Assembly: GCF_023073415.1 (NCBI RefSeq)
Contig: NZ_JADPJL010000005.1
Location: 1-64,000 of the forward strand
Length of the DNA: 64,000 bases
Direction: 5' to 3'
Origin: Bradyrhizobium sp. 190
GTDB taxonomy: Bacteria; Pseudomonadota; Alphaproteobacteria; Rhizobiales; Xanthobacteraceae
Position numbers and translations under genes: made by a program. Positions 1-8,915 of the stretch are shown here, one piece after another; positions within the stretch are counted from its first letter, which is position 1; every line of letters starts with the position of its first letter. The notes beneath the pieces were generated by a model. The model was not told the origin of the DNA. It saw only the letters and a list, made by a program, of their open reading frames with translations, and searched no databases.

Positions 1-217
1 CGATAAATCTCGATCCGCTCTTCAAGGCTGAGCTGGCAATAACATTGTCCCATCGCAACAACACCATAGCAGGTGTTGCACTTGTTCTGTGAACCAAGGG
101 GATCCATACGCCGCGGCTTATCCATTGAAATGCAGGTCGACGGCTTTCGCTCAGCTACAAACGGCTGTGGTTATGGGTCCCTGCGTTCGCAGGGACGACT
201 CGTTGAGAGACGCGGTC
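1..217. repeat. non-coding start of window with a short inverted repeat
   Basis: I see no convincing gene here. Around 179-199 there is an inverted repeat (ccctgcg-ttcg-cagggac type) within a stretch that resembles short intergenic repeat elements scattered in Bradyrhizobium genomes; the resemblance is from memory. It lies downstream of the Hpt gene and could help end its transcript, but there is no T-tract. Confidence 0.3.
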
Positions 218-796
218 CTACTCCGCCGGCACAATACTCGGCGCCAGGATCGCTTCGAGATGTTCGGGGCGGTCGCGGTTGACCTTGAGCAGGAATTCGT
301 CCGCGACGCCGCGCAGTTGCTTGCTCAGCTTGCTCGCCATCGTGGCGGTGTCGAGCTTGGTGCGCTCGCGCACGATCGCCTGAATGGCGTTGATGTGGTG
401 GGTGATCAGCTCCGCCGGGACCAGATCGAGGTCGGGCGCGTGTTCGATGATGCGGCAGAGGCTTTCGGCGGCAGCACCTGCGGAGGGGAAGCCGAACGTG
501 GCAGCGTCGCCCTTGATGTCATGGGCAGCGCGAAACAGCTCTTCGCGGTTGTCGGTGGTGAAGCCGTCGCGGAGAACGACCGCATGCGCCGCCGAGAGCC
601 GGTCGGCCTCGATCGTCATCCAGTTCTTGAATTCGCCGGACAATCCGGCGAGCGCCTTTTCCGCGCGGCCGACGGGATCGTCGAGATCGGATTCGGGAAC
701 GCGCAGCAATACCTTACGCAGGGGATTGGGCTGCGTGATCACGTGGTGATCGCCAAACGACTTGACCTGTATCGTGCCGGGCTTCTGTTTCGTCAT
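218..796 (-). CDS. Hpt-domain phosphotransfer protein
   Basis: The 192-residue soluble protein carries a histidine phosphotransfer domain in its middle. The motif AHDIKGDAATFG places the likely phospho-accepting histidine at about residue 92, followed by the lysine and glycine usual for Hpt domains. It has no kinase or receiver domain, so it should relay phosphate between other proteins in the cytoplasm. It starts 21 bases after the end of the response-regulator gene on the same strand, so the two are probably one operon and a phosphorelay pair. No sensor kinase is adjacent, so the donor is unknown. Family assignment is firm; the partner is inferred from position. Confidence 0.85.
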   Translation of the reverse strand: MTKQKPGTIQVKSFGDHHVITQPNPLRKVLLRVPESDLDDPVGRAEKALAGLSGEFKNWMTIEADRLSAAHAVVLRDGFTTDNREELFRAAHDIKGDAATFGFPSAGAAAESLCRIIEHAPDLDLVPAELITHHINAIQAIVRERTKLDTATMASKLSKQLRGVADEFLLKVNRDRPEHLEAILAPSIVPAE

Positions 797-817
797 GATG
801 GTCTCTCCAGGCCGGCG

Positions 818-1363
818 CTAGACGGCGGAACGCGCCTTGTCGAGCAGCGACGGCTGTTGCATGACTTCCACCTCGCCACCAACGCGGCGCTCGGGGCCGA
901 TATAGGCGTTGTTGGTGTTGCGCCGGCGGTCGGGGCCAAAATAGGTCTTGGTCTTGATGAAGGGGCGCGGGTTGGCGACGACATTGAGAATGCGCTGGTA
1001 GAGTCCCTTGGCCGAGATCGGCTTCGCCAAAAACTCGGTGACGCCGGCATCGCGTGCGACGGTTACGCGACGCTTCTCCGAATGCCCGGTCAGCATGATG
1101 ATCGGCGCGTAAGGGTTACCCTTCGATTCCGGCTGCCGGATCATCTGCGCCAGTTCGAGGCCGTCGAAGATCGGCATCGACCAGTCGGTGATGACGATAT
1201 CGGGCACGTAATGGCTGTACATTTCCAGCGCAGTGGCGCCGTCCTCGGCCTCATAGGCCTCGCGCGCGCCGAACGAGTGCAACAACGTCCGCAAGATGCG
1301 GCGCATGTGCGGATTGTCGTCGCAAATCAGAAACCGCAGCTTGTTGAAGTCGATGCGATACAT
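818..1363 (-). CDS. CheY-like response regulator with C-terminal GPDRR motifs
   Basis: The protein (181 residues from the ATG at 1363) has an N-terminal receiver domain. The acidic pair is at residues 15-16, the phospho-accepting aspartate is in TDWSMP at about residue 60, and a conserved lysine lies in the FLAKPIS motif. After the receiver comes a short tail with two similar motifs, FGPDRRR and IGPERR, and no DNA-binding domain, so the output is probably by protein contact. I chose 1363 because the upstream in-frame extension to 1477 looks non-coding. The Hpt gene follows 21 bases downstream, consistent with a phosphorelay. Confidence 0.88.
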   Translation of the reverse strand: MYRIDFNKLRFLICDDNPHMRRILRTLLHSFGAREAYEAEDGATALEMYSHYVPDIVITDWSMPIFDGLELAQMIRQPESKGNPYAPIIMLTGHSEKRRVTVARDAGVTEFLAKPISAKGLYQRILNVVANPRPFIKTKTYFGPDRRRNTNNAYIGPERRVGGEVEVMQQPSLLDKARSAV

Positions 1364-1530
1364 GGTCCGGCCCGGCCCAGCAAAACAGTATACTGGTGTT
1401 AACCATATCGCGGCGCTCGTTAAGGAATGGTTGCGAAGCCGGTCTATCAGGCTCGCGCAGATAGCGAATGGCGCCACTTTTTCCGGATAGGAACCCGGTT
1501 CAAGGTCACCGGGCGGTCACCAGGCGGGCG

Positions 1531-2310
1531 TCAGGACCCGAACTGCTCGCGCAGGATGCGTTCCTCGAGGCTGTGACCGGGGTCGAACAACATCCGCATC
1601 GAGATCGTCTTGTCAGACAGCACCTCGACGCGGTGGACATCGCGCACGTCGTCGTGGTCGGCGGCGGCGGCGACCGGGCGTTTCTCGCCCTCGAGCACCT
1701 CGATGACAACGAAAGCGGAGTTGGGAAGCAGGGCGCCGCGCCAGCGGCGCGGGCGGAACGCGCTGATCGGGGTCAGCGCCAAAAGCGCGGCGTTGATCGG
1801 CAGGATCGGTCCCTGCGCCGAGAGATTATAGGCCGTCGAGCCGGCCGGCGTTGCGACCAGGATGCCGTCGGCGATCAATTCCGCCATCCGCTCGTGCTCG
1901 TCGATCAGGATACGCAGATGCGCGGCCTGGTTGGTCTGGCGAAACAGCGCGACCTCGTTGATGGCGTGATGCAGATGCACCGCGCCATGCACGTCGGTCG
2001 CGCGCATCAGCAGCGGATTGATCAGGGATTCCCGCGCAGCCGCCAGCCGCGTATGCAGGTCGTGCGTGGTGAATTCGTTCATCAGGAAGCCGACGGTGCC
2101 GCGATGCATACCGTAGATCGGCTTGCCCGAGCGCATATGCCGGTGCAGCGTCTGCAGCATTAATCCGTCGCCGCCGAGCGCTACCACGACGTCGGCGTCG
2201 TCGGCATCGTGGTTGCCGTAGAGCTTGACGAGCTGCGCCAGCGCGGCCTGCGCCTCGGTGCTTGCGCTCGCGACGAAGGCGATCCGGTCGTATCGCTTGG
2301 GGGTGGCCAT
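1531..2310 (-). CDS. nadK: NAD kinase
   Basis: The protein phosphorylates NAD to NADP in the cytoplasm, the only de novo source of NADP. The 259-residue length fits alphaproteobacterial NAD kinases. The diagnostic GGDG motif is at residues 46-49 ([11 protein letters not shown]), and the second conserved block with [15 protein letters not shown], which binds nucleotide, is also present. The start ATG at 2310 gives a normal N-terminus ([15 protein letters not shown]). It stands between the response-regulator operon and the cyclase gene, all on the minus strand, with 131 non-coding bases upstream. Confidence 0.93.
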   Translation of the reverse strand: MATPKRYDRIAFVASASTEAQAALAQLVKLYGNHDADDADVVVALGGDGLMLQTLHRHMRSGKPIYGMHRGTVGFLMNEFTTHDLHTRLAAARESLINPLLMRATDVHGAVHLHHAINEVALFRQTNQAAHLRILIDEHERMAELIADGILVATPAGSTAYNLSAQGPILPINAALLALTPISAFRPRRWRGALLPNSAFVVIEVLEGEKRPVAAAADHDDVRDVHRVEVLSDKTISMRMLFDPGHSLEERILREQFGS

Positions 2311-2441
2311 CGGACGACGAACTCTTGGGTATCGCGTGGCGCCGGATTGCGCCGCGCTCGTCTATACACCTTACCGGGACTTGTCGAGATGGCCGAGGGG
2401 CTCTTTCGCGCCGGTAACGTAAACCGCTGGTCATCGAAGCG

Positions 2442-4601
2442 TCATTTTTCCTGCAATGTCCGGATCGGGTCCCAGTCCTCGCCCGGCGGGTTTTGGGCCA
2501 ATTCCCGGGCTCGCGCGGCAAACAACGACGCTGGCCGGTCGATGTCGGCCGAACGGCCGAAATACTGCGCGGCGCGCTCGAACTCGCGGGCCCGCCACTG
2601 CACAAGCCCGTCGGCGTAGTTGGCGATCAGTGCCTCCTGCGAGGAGGTCAGCCCGGTCGACAGCGCCAGCAATTCGTAGATTTTGAGCGCCTGGGTTCGC
2701 CCCTTGACCCTGATGGCGTCGAGTTCGCGCCAGGCGAAGGCCTCGCCGGTAAGGGCGACGGTGGTCTCGGAAGCGATGACGGTGGTACCGTAGAACTTGT
2801 TGGCGCCCTCCAGCCGCGATGCCAGGTTCACCGCGTCGCTCATCACCGAGTAGTTGAAGCGCCGCCGCGATCCGAAATTGCCGACCAGCGCCTCGCCGGA
2901 ATTGATGCCGATCCGCTGCGCCAGCTTGTATTCGTGGAAGGCGGCAGAGGAGGCGTTGAGTTCCGTCAGCTGCGTGCAGCAATCCAGCGCGGCGCGTGCC
3001 GCGTTCGCAGCATGGTCGGGATCGTCGGCCGGCGCGCCGAACACCGCCACGATGGAGTCGCCGATATATTTGTCGACATATCCGCCGTGACGCTCGATGA
3101 CGTCGGTCATCGCGGACAGATATTCGTTCATCAGCTCCATCAGGCTGTCGGGCGACATCTTTTCGGCGATCAGCGAAAATCCTTCGATGTCGGAGAAGAA
3201 CACCGTCACGTTGCGGGTTTCGCCGCCGAGTTCCGGCAATTTGTTCGACGACAGCATGCGGTTGATGACGTGCGGGGCAAGGTAGAGCGCAAAGCTCTTC
3301 TGCAGCAGGCGGCGGTCCTTGTCGGCGACGACGAAGCGGAAGCCGATCGTGGCGGCGAGCGCGAACAGGCTCGCCAGGAACGGCTCGGCGATCGGCAGCG
3401 CCAGCGCGTGGTTGAACGCGATCGTGGCGCCGGCGATGCTGGTCGCGATCACGGCCATCCAGGCCAGTGCTGCGCTGAGCGGCCGAAACCGCCACGCGGC
3501 GACTGCAGCCAGCGCCGCAAATAGGGTCGAGATCAGGAAGCGCACCACCGGACCGGGTTCGACTACCGCGTTGCGCGAGATCAGATTGTTGACCGCCGTT
3601 GCATGGATATAGACGCCGGCTATCGTGCTGATCCTGAAACCGGCCGTGACCGGCGTGCTCTCGGCTGCGCAGCGCGGCGCGCGCGCGCCTTCGAGCCCAG
3701 TCGCAAGACGCTTGGAGGTCTGTCGGCGGTCTTCGATATCGAGAACGCTGCCGAAAATGACGACCTTTCCGGCGAACCAGCGCCGAAAGTAATCCTTGTC
3801 GTTCTTGACCGCGCACGCGCGCAGATCGGCAAATGAGAAAGTCGGAATGTCGTCGGCGCCGCCCTCGAAGTTCAGCGTCATCGTGTTCGGTACCCGGCCG
3901 GGGACCCGATAGCCGGCAAGCGTCAGCCTGCCGCGTTCGTCGAACCCGGGTGCCGCGCCCAGCGCCCGCGAGGCCAGCTCGACCGCCATCGAGGGCACCT
4001 TCGCCCCGTTCACGGTGAAGCTCAGCGGCAGGCGTCGGACGATATCGTCGCTGTCGACATGGACGTTGAGCGGGCGGATGTTCTGCTGCTGGCGTACCGC
4101 GACGCGCTGTCCCGGCGATGGCCTGACCGGCTGGTTGCCGCCCAGGACTTCTCCGAGCACCACCTTGCCGTTCGCCGCCGCGCCGGCAAGCGCGCGAAGA
4201 AAGTCGCGGTCGAATCCACGGACTTTCTCGCCGAGCGTGCCCTCGCCAAACGGAATCTCCGACTGCTCGATCGATTTCGGGATCACCATGTCGAAGCCGG
4301 CGACCTTGGCGCCGCCTTCGAGTGTCGCTGACAGCACGCGGCCGATCTCCCCGGTCCAGGTCAGCATCGGCGCGTTCTTGAACGGATCAGTGCGCAGGCT
4401 TTCCTCGTCCATTGCGACAACGACCGCCGGCGATGCGGCAGGATCCTGCCTTCGACCGAACAGTTCCCAGCGCAGTGCGGTGAGGATATCGAGGGATAGC
4501 CCGCGGATCGGTCTGGCCGCCGGAGAAACCGAAGCCGCCGCGCAGACCAGCGCGATGGCTGCAACCACCATCCTGTTGCGCGTGCTGCGCCTGATTCTCA
4601 A
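2442..4601 (-). CDS. CHASE2-domain adenylate/guanylate cyclase
   Basis: The protein has an N-terminal membrane segment, an extracytoplasmic CHASE2 sensor domain over roughly the first half, three membrane segments, and a C-terminal class III nucleotidyl cyclase domain. The cyclase motifs are VTVFFSDIEGFS (metal-binding aspartate), YIGDSIVAVFGAP and RIGINSGEALVGNFG. It should make cyclic nucleotide in response to a periplasmic signal. The start is uncertain: ATG at 4679 overlaps the upstream gene by 59 bases, TTG at 4601 gives a positively charged N-terminus before the first helix, and ATG at 4571 is also possible. I list the TTG. The FecR-domain gene just upstream is probably co-transcribed, a pairing common in rhizobia. 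Whether the product is cAMP or cGMP cannot be read from sequence here. Confidence 0.85.
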   Translation of the reverse strand: MRIRRSTRNRMVVAAIALVCAAASVSPAARPIRGLSLDILTALRWELFGRRQDPAASPAVVVAMDEESLRTDPFKNAPMLTWTGEIGRVLSATLEGGAKVAGFDMVIPKSIEQSEIPFGEGTLGEKVRGFDRDFLRALAGAAANGKVVLGEVLGGNQPVRPSPGQRVAVRQQQNIRPLNVHVDSDDIVRRLPLSFTVNGAKVPSMAVELASRALGAAPGFDERGRLTLAGYRVPGRVPNTMTLNFEGGADDIPTFSFADLRACAVKNDKDYFRRWFAGKVVIFGSVLDIEDRRQTSKRLATGLEGARAPRCAAESTPVTAGFRISTIAGVYIHATAVNNLISRNAVVEPGPVVRFLISTLFAALAAVAAWRFRPLSAALAWMAVIATSIAGATIAFNHALALPIAEPFLASLFALAATIGFRFVVADKDRRLLQKSFALYLAPHVINRMLSSNKLPELGGETRNVTVFFSDIEGFSLIAEKMSPDSLMELMNEYLSAMTDVIERHGGYVDKYIGDSIVAVFGAPADDPDHAANAARAALDCCTQLTELNASSAAFHEYKLAQRIGINSGEALVGNFGSRRRFNYSVMSDAVNLASRLEGANKFYGTTVIASETTVALTGEAFAWRELDAIRVKGRTQALKIYELLALSTGLTSSQEALIANYADGLVQWRAREFERAAQYFGRSADIDRPASLFAARARELAQNPPGEDWDPIRTLQEK

Positions 4602-4620
4602 GCGGGATGGCCCGTCACGC

Positions 4621-5292
4621 CTATTCCATCCGCAGCAACCGGCCGACGATCGGCGTCGCGCCGGGTTTGGCCTGCGCATCCACCAGGAACACGATCCGCG
4701 ATGATTTGAACGTAGCGGCGTAAAGGCCGCCGGGGACCAGGGCTACGTTCTCGCTGGCGAAATCGAGGAAGCGTCCCCTAAGCTGGGTGCCGCCAAGATT
4801 AATCTCCTGACGTTCGCCCGGCACGTCGAGGCGCCGAACGGTCAGCTTGCCGCGGCCTTTGGCCTCCACCAGCGGCGAGGCGCCGTAAAGGGTGAGCTGC
4901 GGCTGGGGCAAGGAAGCCGATTTGCTGCTGTCGACGCTGCGCAGCACGGTGGCGGCGACGCCGCTGGTCTCGCGGGTGGTCGCGTTTGCCTGGTTGGGAT
5001 CGCAATTCGTCTTCTCGGCCTTGACCTCGGCGAGGTGAACGGCGCTCTCCTCGGTGCCGACGACGACGGTGCCGGCACCGCTGATCGCCTCGCGCCGGCA
5101 TGACTTCAGGTAGCTGAGAATGACGGAGCCGCCGTCGCCGATCTTGATGACCGCTTTGGGCGTCACATAGTCCATGAATTCTGCGCCGGTGACCTTGCCC
5201 TGAACGTCCTCGACGACCGCGACCGGCGAATCTGCGGCCGCCGGAGAAACCAGCGCCAGCAGGCCGAGACAGAGAGCAATCGTACGTTTCAT
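4621..5292 (-). CDS. exported FecR-domain protein
   Basis: The 223-residue protein has a clear Sec signal peptide (MKRTIALCLGLLALVSPAAA) followed by a FecR-type beta-rich domain (VEDVQGKV, IGDGGSVILSYLKSC, ISGAGTVVVG). Such periplasmic domains sit beside CHASE2 cyclases and are thought to take part in envelope sensing or binding; the exact role is not established. The only cysteines in the mature part lie in a CRREAI segment and a NCDPNQ segment and could pair. It is the first gene of a two-gene unit with the cyclase downstream. Its promoter must lie in the 290-base gap shared with the divergent S10 peptidase gene. Confidence 0.75.
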   Translation of the reverse strand: MKRTIALCLGLLALVSPAAADSPVAVVEDVQGKVTGAEFMDYVTPKAVIKIGDGGSVILSYLKSCRREAISGAGTVVVGTEESAVHLAEVKAEKTNCDPNQANATTRETSGVAATVLRSVDSSKSASLPQPQLTLYGASPLVEAKGRGKLTVRRLDVPGERQEINLGGTQLRGRFLDFASENVALVPGGLYAATFKSSRIVFLVDAQAKPGATPIVGRLLRME

Positions 5293-5582
5293 TTTCTAGG
5301 ACCCCATTGAAAAGCGCAGGTTCGTTAGTCGCGCCAGCGCCAAAATGGTTTCATGGATCGACAAAAATACCTGGCCGGTGGGCCAGCGGAACCGACCGAT
5401 ATCACCGATCGGCCGGTGAGGACAACCACCGGACGCGCTGACCGCTTTCTCACGCGATGCTGTCGGGATTGTGATTTTCGAGAAAGTTTCTCCTTGTTGT
5501 GCACCACGGCCTCATTGTCGCACTGTTACGGAAGAATCCGCAGGGCACGGCTGGATCGCGGGGCGCGCAGGGAGCAAACGGT
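5293..5582. promoter_or_regulatory. divergent promoter region, FecR/cyclase unit versus S10 peptidase
   Basis: These 290 bases separate two divergent genes and must hold both promoters. I see no gene, no perfect inverted repeat and no clean -35/-10 pair that I would defend. Confidence 0.4.
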
Positions 5583-7157
5583 ATGGCTTTTCATTTCATG
5601 GCGACGTGGCCCGTGCGTCTTGCCGCTACCCTTTTGGTCGTGTGTTGGGTGAGCGGCGCGCGTGCCGAGGAGGCCAGTTCGCCGACCTCGCAGCAGCCGG
5701 CCGCCGCCACGCCGTCACCGTCGCCATCGGGCCAGAAGGGTGGAGCGGGGCGGGGCACCGCGGCGACACAGCCGTCTGCGGCCGAACAACATCGCCTGCC
5801 GCCGGATTCCACCACCAGGCAGACACTGGCGCTGCCTGGCCGCACGCTCAACTTCACCGCCACCGCAGGCTCGATCCGGCTGTTCGACGACAAGGGCGAG
5901 CCGCAGGCCGATATCGCCTATAACTCCTATCAGCTCGACGGAGCCGATCGCGCAAACCGGCCGGTGACGTTTCTGTTCAACGGCGGCCCGGGCGCGTCTT
6001 CGGCCTGGTTGCAATTCGGCGCGGCCGGGCCGTGGCGATTGTCGATCGGCGGCGATGGCGCGGTATCGTCCGCGACGCCTGACGTGTTGCCCAATGCCGA
6101 GACCTGGCTCGACTTCACCGATCTCGTTTTTATCGATCCCGTCGGCACCGGCTACAGCCGCTTCGTCGCGTCCGGCGAGGACGTGCGCAAGCGGTTCCTT
6201 TCTGTCGACGGCGACGTCAGTTCGATTGCGCTGGTGATCCGGCGCTGGCTGGAAAAATACGACCGGTTGCTGTCGCCGAAATTCGTGACAGGCGAGAGCT
6301 ATGGCGGCATTCGCGGTCCGAAAATCGTCCGCAACCTGCAGACCCAGCAGGGCGTCGGCGTACGCGGGCTGATCCTGGTTTCTCCCTTGCTCGACTTCCG
6401 CGACTTTTCCGGCTCGAGCCTGCTGCAGTATGTGTACAGCCTGCCGAGCATGGCGGCGGTGGCGCGCGAGGCCAAGGGCGCGATGACGCGCGCCGATCTC
6501 GCCGAGGTCGAACGCTACGCACAGACTGAATATCTCACCGATCTCATCAAGGGACAGGCCGACAAGGAGGCAACGACGCGGCTCGCTGACAAGGTAGCTG
6601 CGCTGACCGGCATCGATCAGGCCGTGAGCCGCAGGCTTGCCGGGCGTTTCGAAGTCGGCGAATTCCGCAGGGAGTTCGATCGCCGCAGCGGCCGGGTGAC
6701 CGGACGTTACGATGCCTCGGTCTCGGGCCTCGATCCCTATCCGGATTCGAACTACGCCCATTTCGGCGATCCTTCCGGCGATTCGCTGATGGCGCCGCTG
6801 ACGAGCGCGGCCGTCGACATCACCACGCGCAAACTCAATTGGCGGCCTGATGGTTCGTACCAACTGCTCAGCGAGAGCGTGAACCGGTCTTGGGATTTCG
6901 GCCGCGGGCCAGCCGAGTCGGTCTCGCAGCTTCGCCAGATTCTCGCGCTCGACCCGAAAATGAAGCTGCTGGTGGGCCACGGGCTGTTCGATCTCGCCAC
7001 GCCCTATTTCGCTTCCAAGGTATTGCTCGACCAATTGCCGGACTATGCCAGTCCGGACCGGGTGAAACTCGTCGTCTATTCCGGTGGTCACATGTTCTAT
7101 TCGCGCGACGGCGCGCGTCAGGCATTCCGCGCGGAAGTCGAGAAGCTGATGAAGTAA
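5583..7157 (+). CDS. periplasmic S10 family serine carboxypeptidase
   Basis: The protein (524 residues from ATG 5583) begins with a signal peptide ending near GARAEE, then a proline/serine-rich linker. The carboxypeptidase fold follows. The oxyanion motif GGPGASS, the nucleophile in GESYGG, the aspartate in GLFDLATPY and the histidine in YSGGHMFYSRDG make a complete Ser-Asp-His triad. It should release C-terminal residues from peptides in the periplasm or outside the cell. The 5583 start is preferred over 5499 because only it exposes the signal sequence at the N-terminus. A bidirectional terminator follows directly. Confidence 0.88.
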   Translation: MAFHFMATWPVRLAATLLVVCWVSGARAEEASSPTSQQPAAATPSPSPSGQKGGAGRGTAATQPSAAEQHRLPPDSTTRQTLALPGRTLNFTATAGSIRLFDDKGEPQADIAYNSYQLDGADRANRPVTFLFNGGPGASSAWLQFGAAGPWRLSIGGDGAVSSATPDVLPNAETWLDFTDLVFIDPVGTGYSRFVASGEDVRKRFLSVDGDVSSIALVIRRWLEKYDRLLSPKFVTGESYGGIRGPKIVRNLQTQQGVGVRGLILVSPLLDFRDFSGSSLLQYVYSLPSMAAVAREAKGAMTRADLAEVERYAQTEYLTDLIKGQADKEATTRLADKVAALTGIDQAVSRRLAGRFEVGEFRREFDRRSGRVTGRYDASVSGLDPYPDSNYAHFGDPSGDSLMAPLTSAAVDITTRKLNWRPDGSYQLLSESVNRSWDFGRGPAESVSQLRQILALDPKMKLLVGHGLFDLATPYFASKVLLDQLPDYASPDRVKLVVYSGGHMFYSRDGARQAFRAEVEKLMK

Positions 7158-7171
7158 ATTCGGAACAACAA

Positions 7172-7208
7172 AAAACCGGCGCAGGCTTTCGCACTGCGCC
7201 GGTTGTTT
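7172..7208. terminator. bidirectional rho-independent terminator
   Basis: An 11-bp stem (aaccggcgcag / ctgcgccggtt) is flanked by A-rich sequence on the left and a T-rich tract on the right. It sits between two convergent genes and should serve both. Confidence 0.85.
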
Positions 7209-7219
7209 TCGTCAGCGCC

Positions 7220-7756
7220 TCAGTAAACCAGCCCGGTGCCCGGCGGCTTTTCCAGCGCAGCGGCGAGCGAGCGATATTCCTCGCTTGTCGTGCCGGTGAG
7301 CTGAGCGATCCGGTTCAGGTGATGCTGCGCCTGATCGCGATTGCCCTGTTCGACCTGCCACAGGCCGTAATACTGCCAGGTCTTGACGTGGTTCGGATCG
7401 GCCTTGAGCGCGCGCTCGTACCAGATTTGCGAGACCTTGTAGTCGCCGAGCTGGCGATAGGAGTAGCCGATCAGGTTGGCGACGGCGGCACTGTCGTCAC
7501 GGCCGAGCGCCTTGAGCTGCGTAATCGCCGAGGGGTAGTCGTGGCGCTCGTAGATCGCGGCGTAGGCGGCGCGATAGCCGTCGGCAAATGCGGTTTGCTC
7601 GATGCCCGGGCGGGCTTCGCTGGATTTCTTTTTCTTCTTCGGCGGCGGCGGGGGCTCGTTGTCGGGCGCTGCGTAGACGACGCTGACGACAGGAGCTGCC
7701 GCGAGCGTGAGCGACAACATTGCAAGAGTCAAAAGCCTTATCGCAAATCTATTCAT
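7220..7756 (-). CDS. exported tetratricopeptide repeat protein
   Basis: The 178-residue protein has an N-terminal signal peptide (MNRFAIRLLTLAMLSLTLAAAP), then a basic PPPPKKKKKS stretch, then at least two TPR-like helical pairs (IGYSYRQLGDYKVSQIWYERAL and the segment with YYGLWQVEQGNRDQAQHHL). TPR domains mediate protein contacts, so it is probably a periplasmic scaffold; the partner is unknown. An AGGAGAG ribosome-binding site lies just ahead of the ATG and fixes the start. It converges on the S10 peptidase gene and shares its terminator. Confidence 0.82.
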   Translation of the reverse strand: MNRFAIRLLTLAMLSLTLAAAPVVSVVYAAPDNEPPPPPKKKKKSSEARPGIEQTAFADGYRAAYAAIYERHDYPSAITQLKALGRDDSAAVANLIGYSYRQLGDYKVSQIWYERALKADPNHVKTWQYYGLWQVEQGNRDQAQHHLNRIAQLTGTTSEEYRSLAAALEKPPGTGLVY

Positions 7757-7946
7757 GCATCTCTCCTGATGGCCGGTTCGACAATCCTACACCGAAGCCC
7801 GTTGATTTGAACCCCCGCGGGCCGAGAACATTCCCGCGCCGCTACCCTTGATTTCGCCAATTTTCATCGGCGGTCGCCGTCAACGGACATGACGAAGATG
7901 TCATTCAAATGAACGGAATCCGAAAGTCCGATTCAGGAGAGGTTCA

Positions 7947-8066
7947 GTGCGCCGTCATCACAATCACTACCGGCATCATCGCCACCAGCACATTGGCTTG
8001 CACAAGATGCATGCGAAGCCGCACATCGCGGTCAAGCACGTGACGCCCGCCGCCAAACGCAGCTGA
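7947..8066 (+). CDS. small histidine-rich protein, 39 residues
   Basis: A GTG-started reading frame of 39 codons is preceded by a strong ribosome-binding site (caggagagg, about 6 bases spacing). The product starts MRRHHNHYRHHRHQH and contains 11 histidines and several arginines and lysines, with no hydrophobic segment. The composition suggests metal or nucleic-acid binding, but that is inference only. It stands alone between a TPR-protein gene and a lipoprotein gene. Support is the site, the spacing and the unusual composition; homologues were not checked. Confidence 0.5.
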   Translation: MRRHHNHYRHHRHQHIGLHKMHAKPHIAVKHVTPAAKRS

Positions 8067-8125
8067 ATCCGATTCGCCGGCGCGCGTTTCGCCCCCATTG
8101 CCCGGCGCGCCTTGCGAATGTCAGA

Positions 8126-8167
8126 CCAGCCCACGCGCCATTTGCTTCGCTAATGGCCGTGGGCTGG
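8126..8167. repeat. long inverted repeat (hairpin)
   Basis: The arms ccagcccacg-gccatt and aatggc-cgtgggctgg form a stem of about 16 bp around a short loop. It follows the small histidine-rich gene and could end its transcript, although there is no T-tract. Confidence 0.55.
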
Positions 8168-8272
8168 CGCGCGCTCAACTTTTCGAGAGCGAATGTGAGT
8201 TGATAACCGAGTTGCGAATTCCATTCTGCCGCCGGGCGGTTTAAGAGACGGCGACGGGCAGGGGAAGTTCGC

Positions 8273-8695
8273 TTGAGACGTTCGGCCAAAATCGCGGCGA
8301 TGATGTTGCTGCCGATCATGCTGTCGGCTTGTGCCGCCAGCGATGACGGCAAGTCGATCACCTATACCGACGATCGTGGCGTCTCCAGCCAGCCATTTCC
8401 CAAGAATTACCGCACCGAAGTGCTGGCGTTTCTGAGGACCTATCTCAACAATCCCGTCGGCGTGCGCGATGCCGTCATGGCCGAGCCGGTCGAGCGCGTG
8501 GTCGGCGGGCGGCAGCGCTATGTGGCCTGTCTCCGGTTCAGCCCGCGCGAGCCCGACGGCGGCTACCGCGAGCCGCGTGAACGCGCCATGCTCTTCGTCG
8601 ACGGCCGCCTCGACCGCATCATCGAAAACGCCGTCGAACCCTGTGCGGGGGTGGCGTACGCGCCATTCGCGGAACTGGAGAAAATGACACGCTGA
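8273..8695 (+). CDS. small putative lipoprotein, unknown function
   Basis: The 140-residue product starts MRRSAKIAAMMLLPIMLSAC, a type II signal peptide with lipobox LSAC at residue 20. The mature part is mixed alpha/beta with two conserved-looking cysteines (YVACLRF and EPCAGVAY) that may form a disulfide. The start is TTG at 8273 behind an aggggaag site. I do not recognise a named domain. It stands alone, upstream of the promoter of the Tat-exported hydrolase. Confidence 0.7.
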   Translation: MRRSAKIAAMMLLPIMLSACAASDDGKSITYTDDRGVSSQPFPKNYRTEVLAFLRTYLNNPVGVRDAVMAEPVERVVGGRQRYVACLRFSPREPDGGYREPRERAMLFVDGRLDRIIENAVEPCAGVAYAPFAELEKMTR

Positions 8696-8816
8696 TTTGC
8701 GCGCGTCTGCTTGAGAGCGCAGAAGGCCTTGAGCTTGGGTCTTGTTGGCAGATTCCTTCATTGGCGGATTTCATGCTGGCCTCCACACGAGAGTGTGATG
8801 CCTTGCGCCCATCTGC

Positions 8817-8895
8817 ATCGCATACGATTAAATCGGAAGGGTTGACAGTCGGGTGGTGTGTTATTTATATCGTATACGATATAATCGTATAAGAT
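8817..8895 (+). promoter_or_regulatory. sigma-70 promoter with three ATCGTATACGAT operator copies
   Basis: A TTGACA box (8842-8847) and a TTATAT box (8865-8870) are 17 bases apart. The -10 box is the left end of a perfect 20-bp palindrome at 8865-8884 centred on cgta|tacg. The 12-mer ATCGTATACGAT is exact at 8869-8880. One-mismatch copies lie at 8817-8828 (ATCGCATACGAT) and 8884-8895 (ATCGTATAAGAT). The layout fits repression of the hydrolase gene that follows. The motif resembles GntR/FCD-family operators; no such regulator is in the window. Confidence 0.75.
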
Positions 8896-8915
8896 AAAGA
8901 ACCGGAGTGAGATCC

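Noticed and set aside
89..1402. Long plus-strand frame (437 codons) across the Hpt/regulator genes
   Set aside because: It is antisense to two clear domain proteins and lacks a recognisable domain; high GC at third positions creates such frames.
5715..7091. Long minus-strand frame inside the S10 peptidase gene
   Set aside because: Antisense to a protein with a full catalytic triad; no domain of its own.
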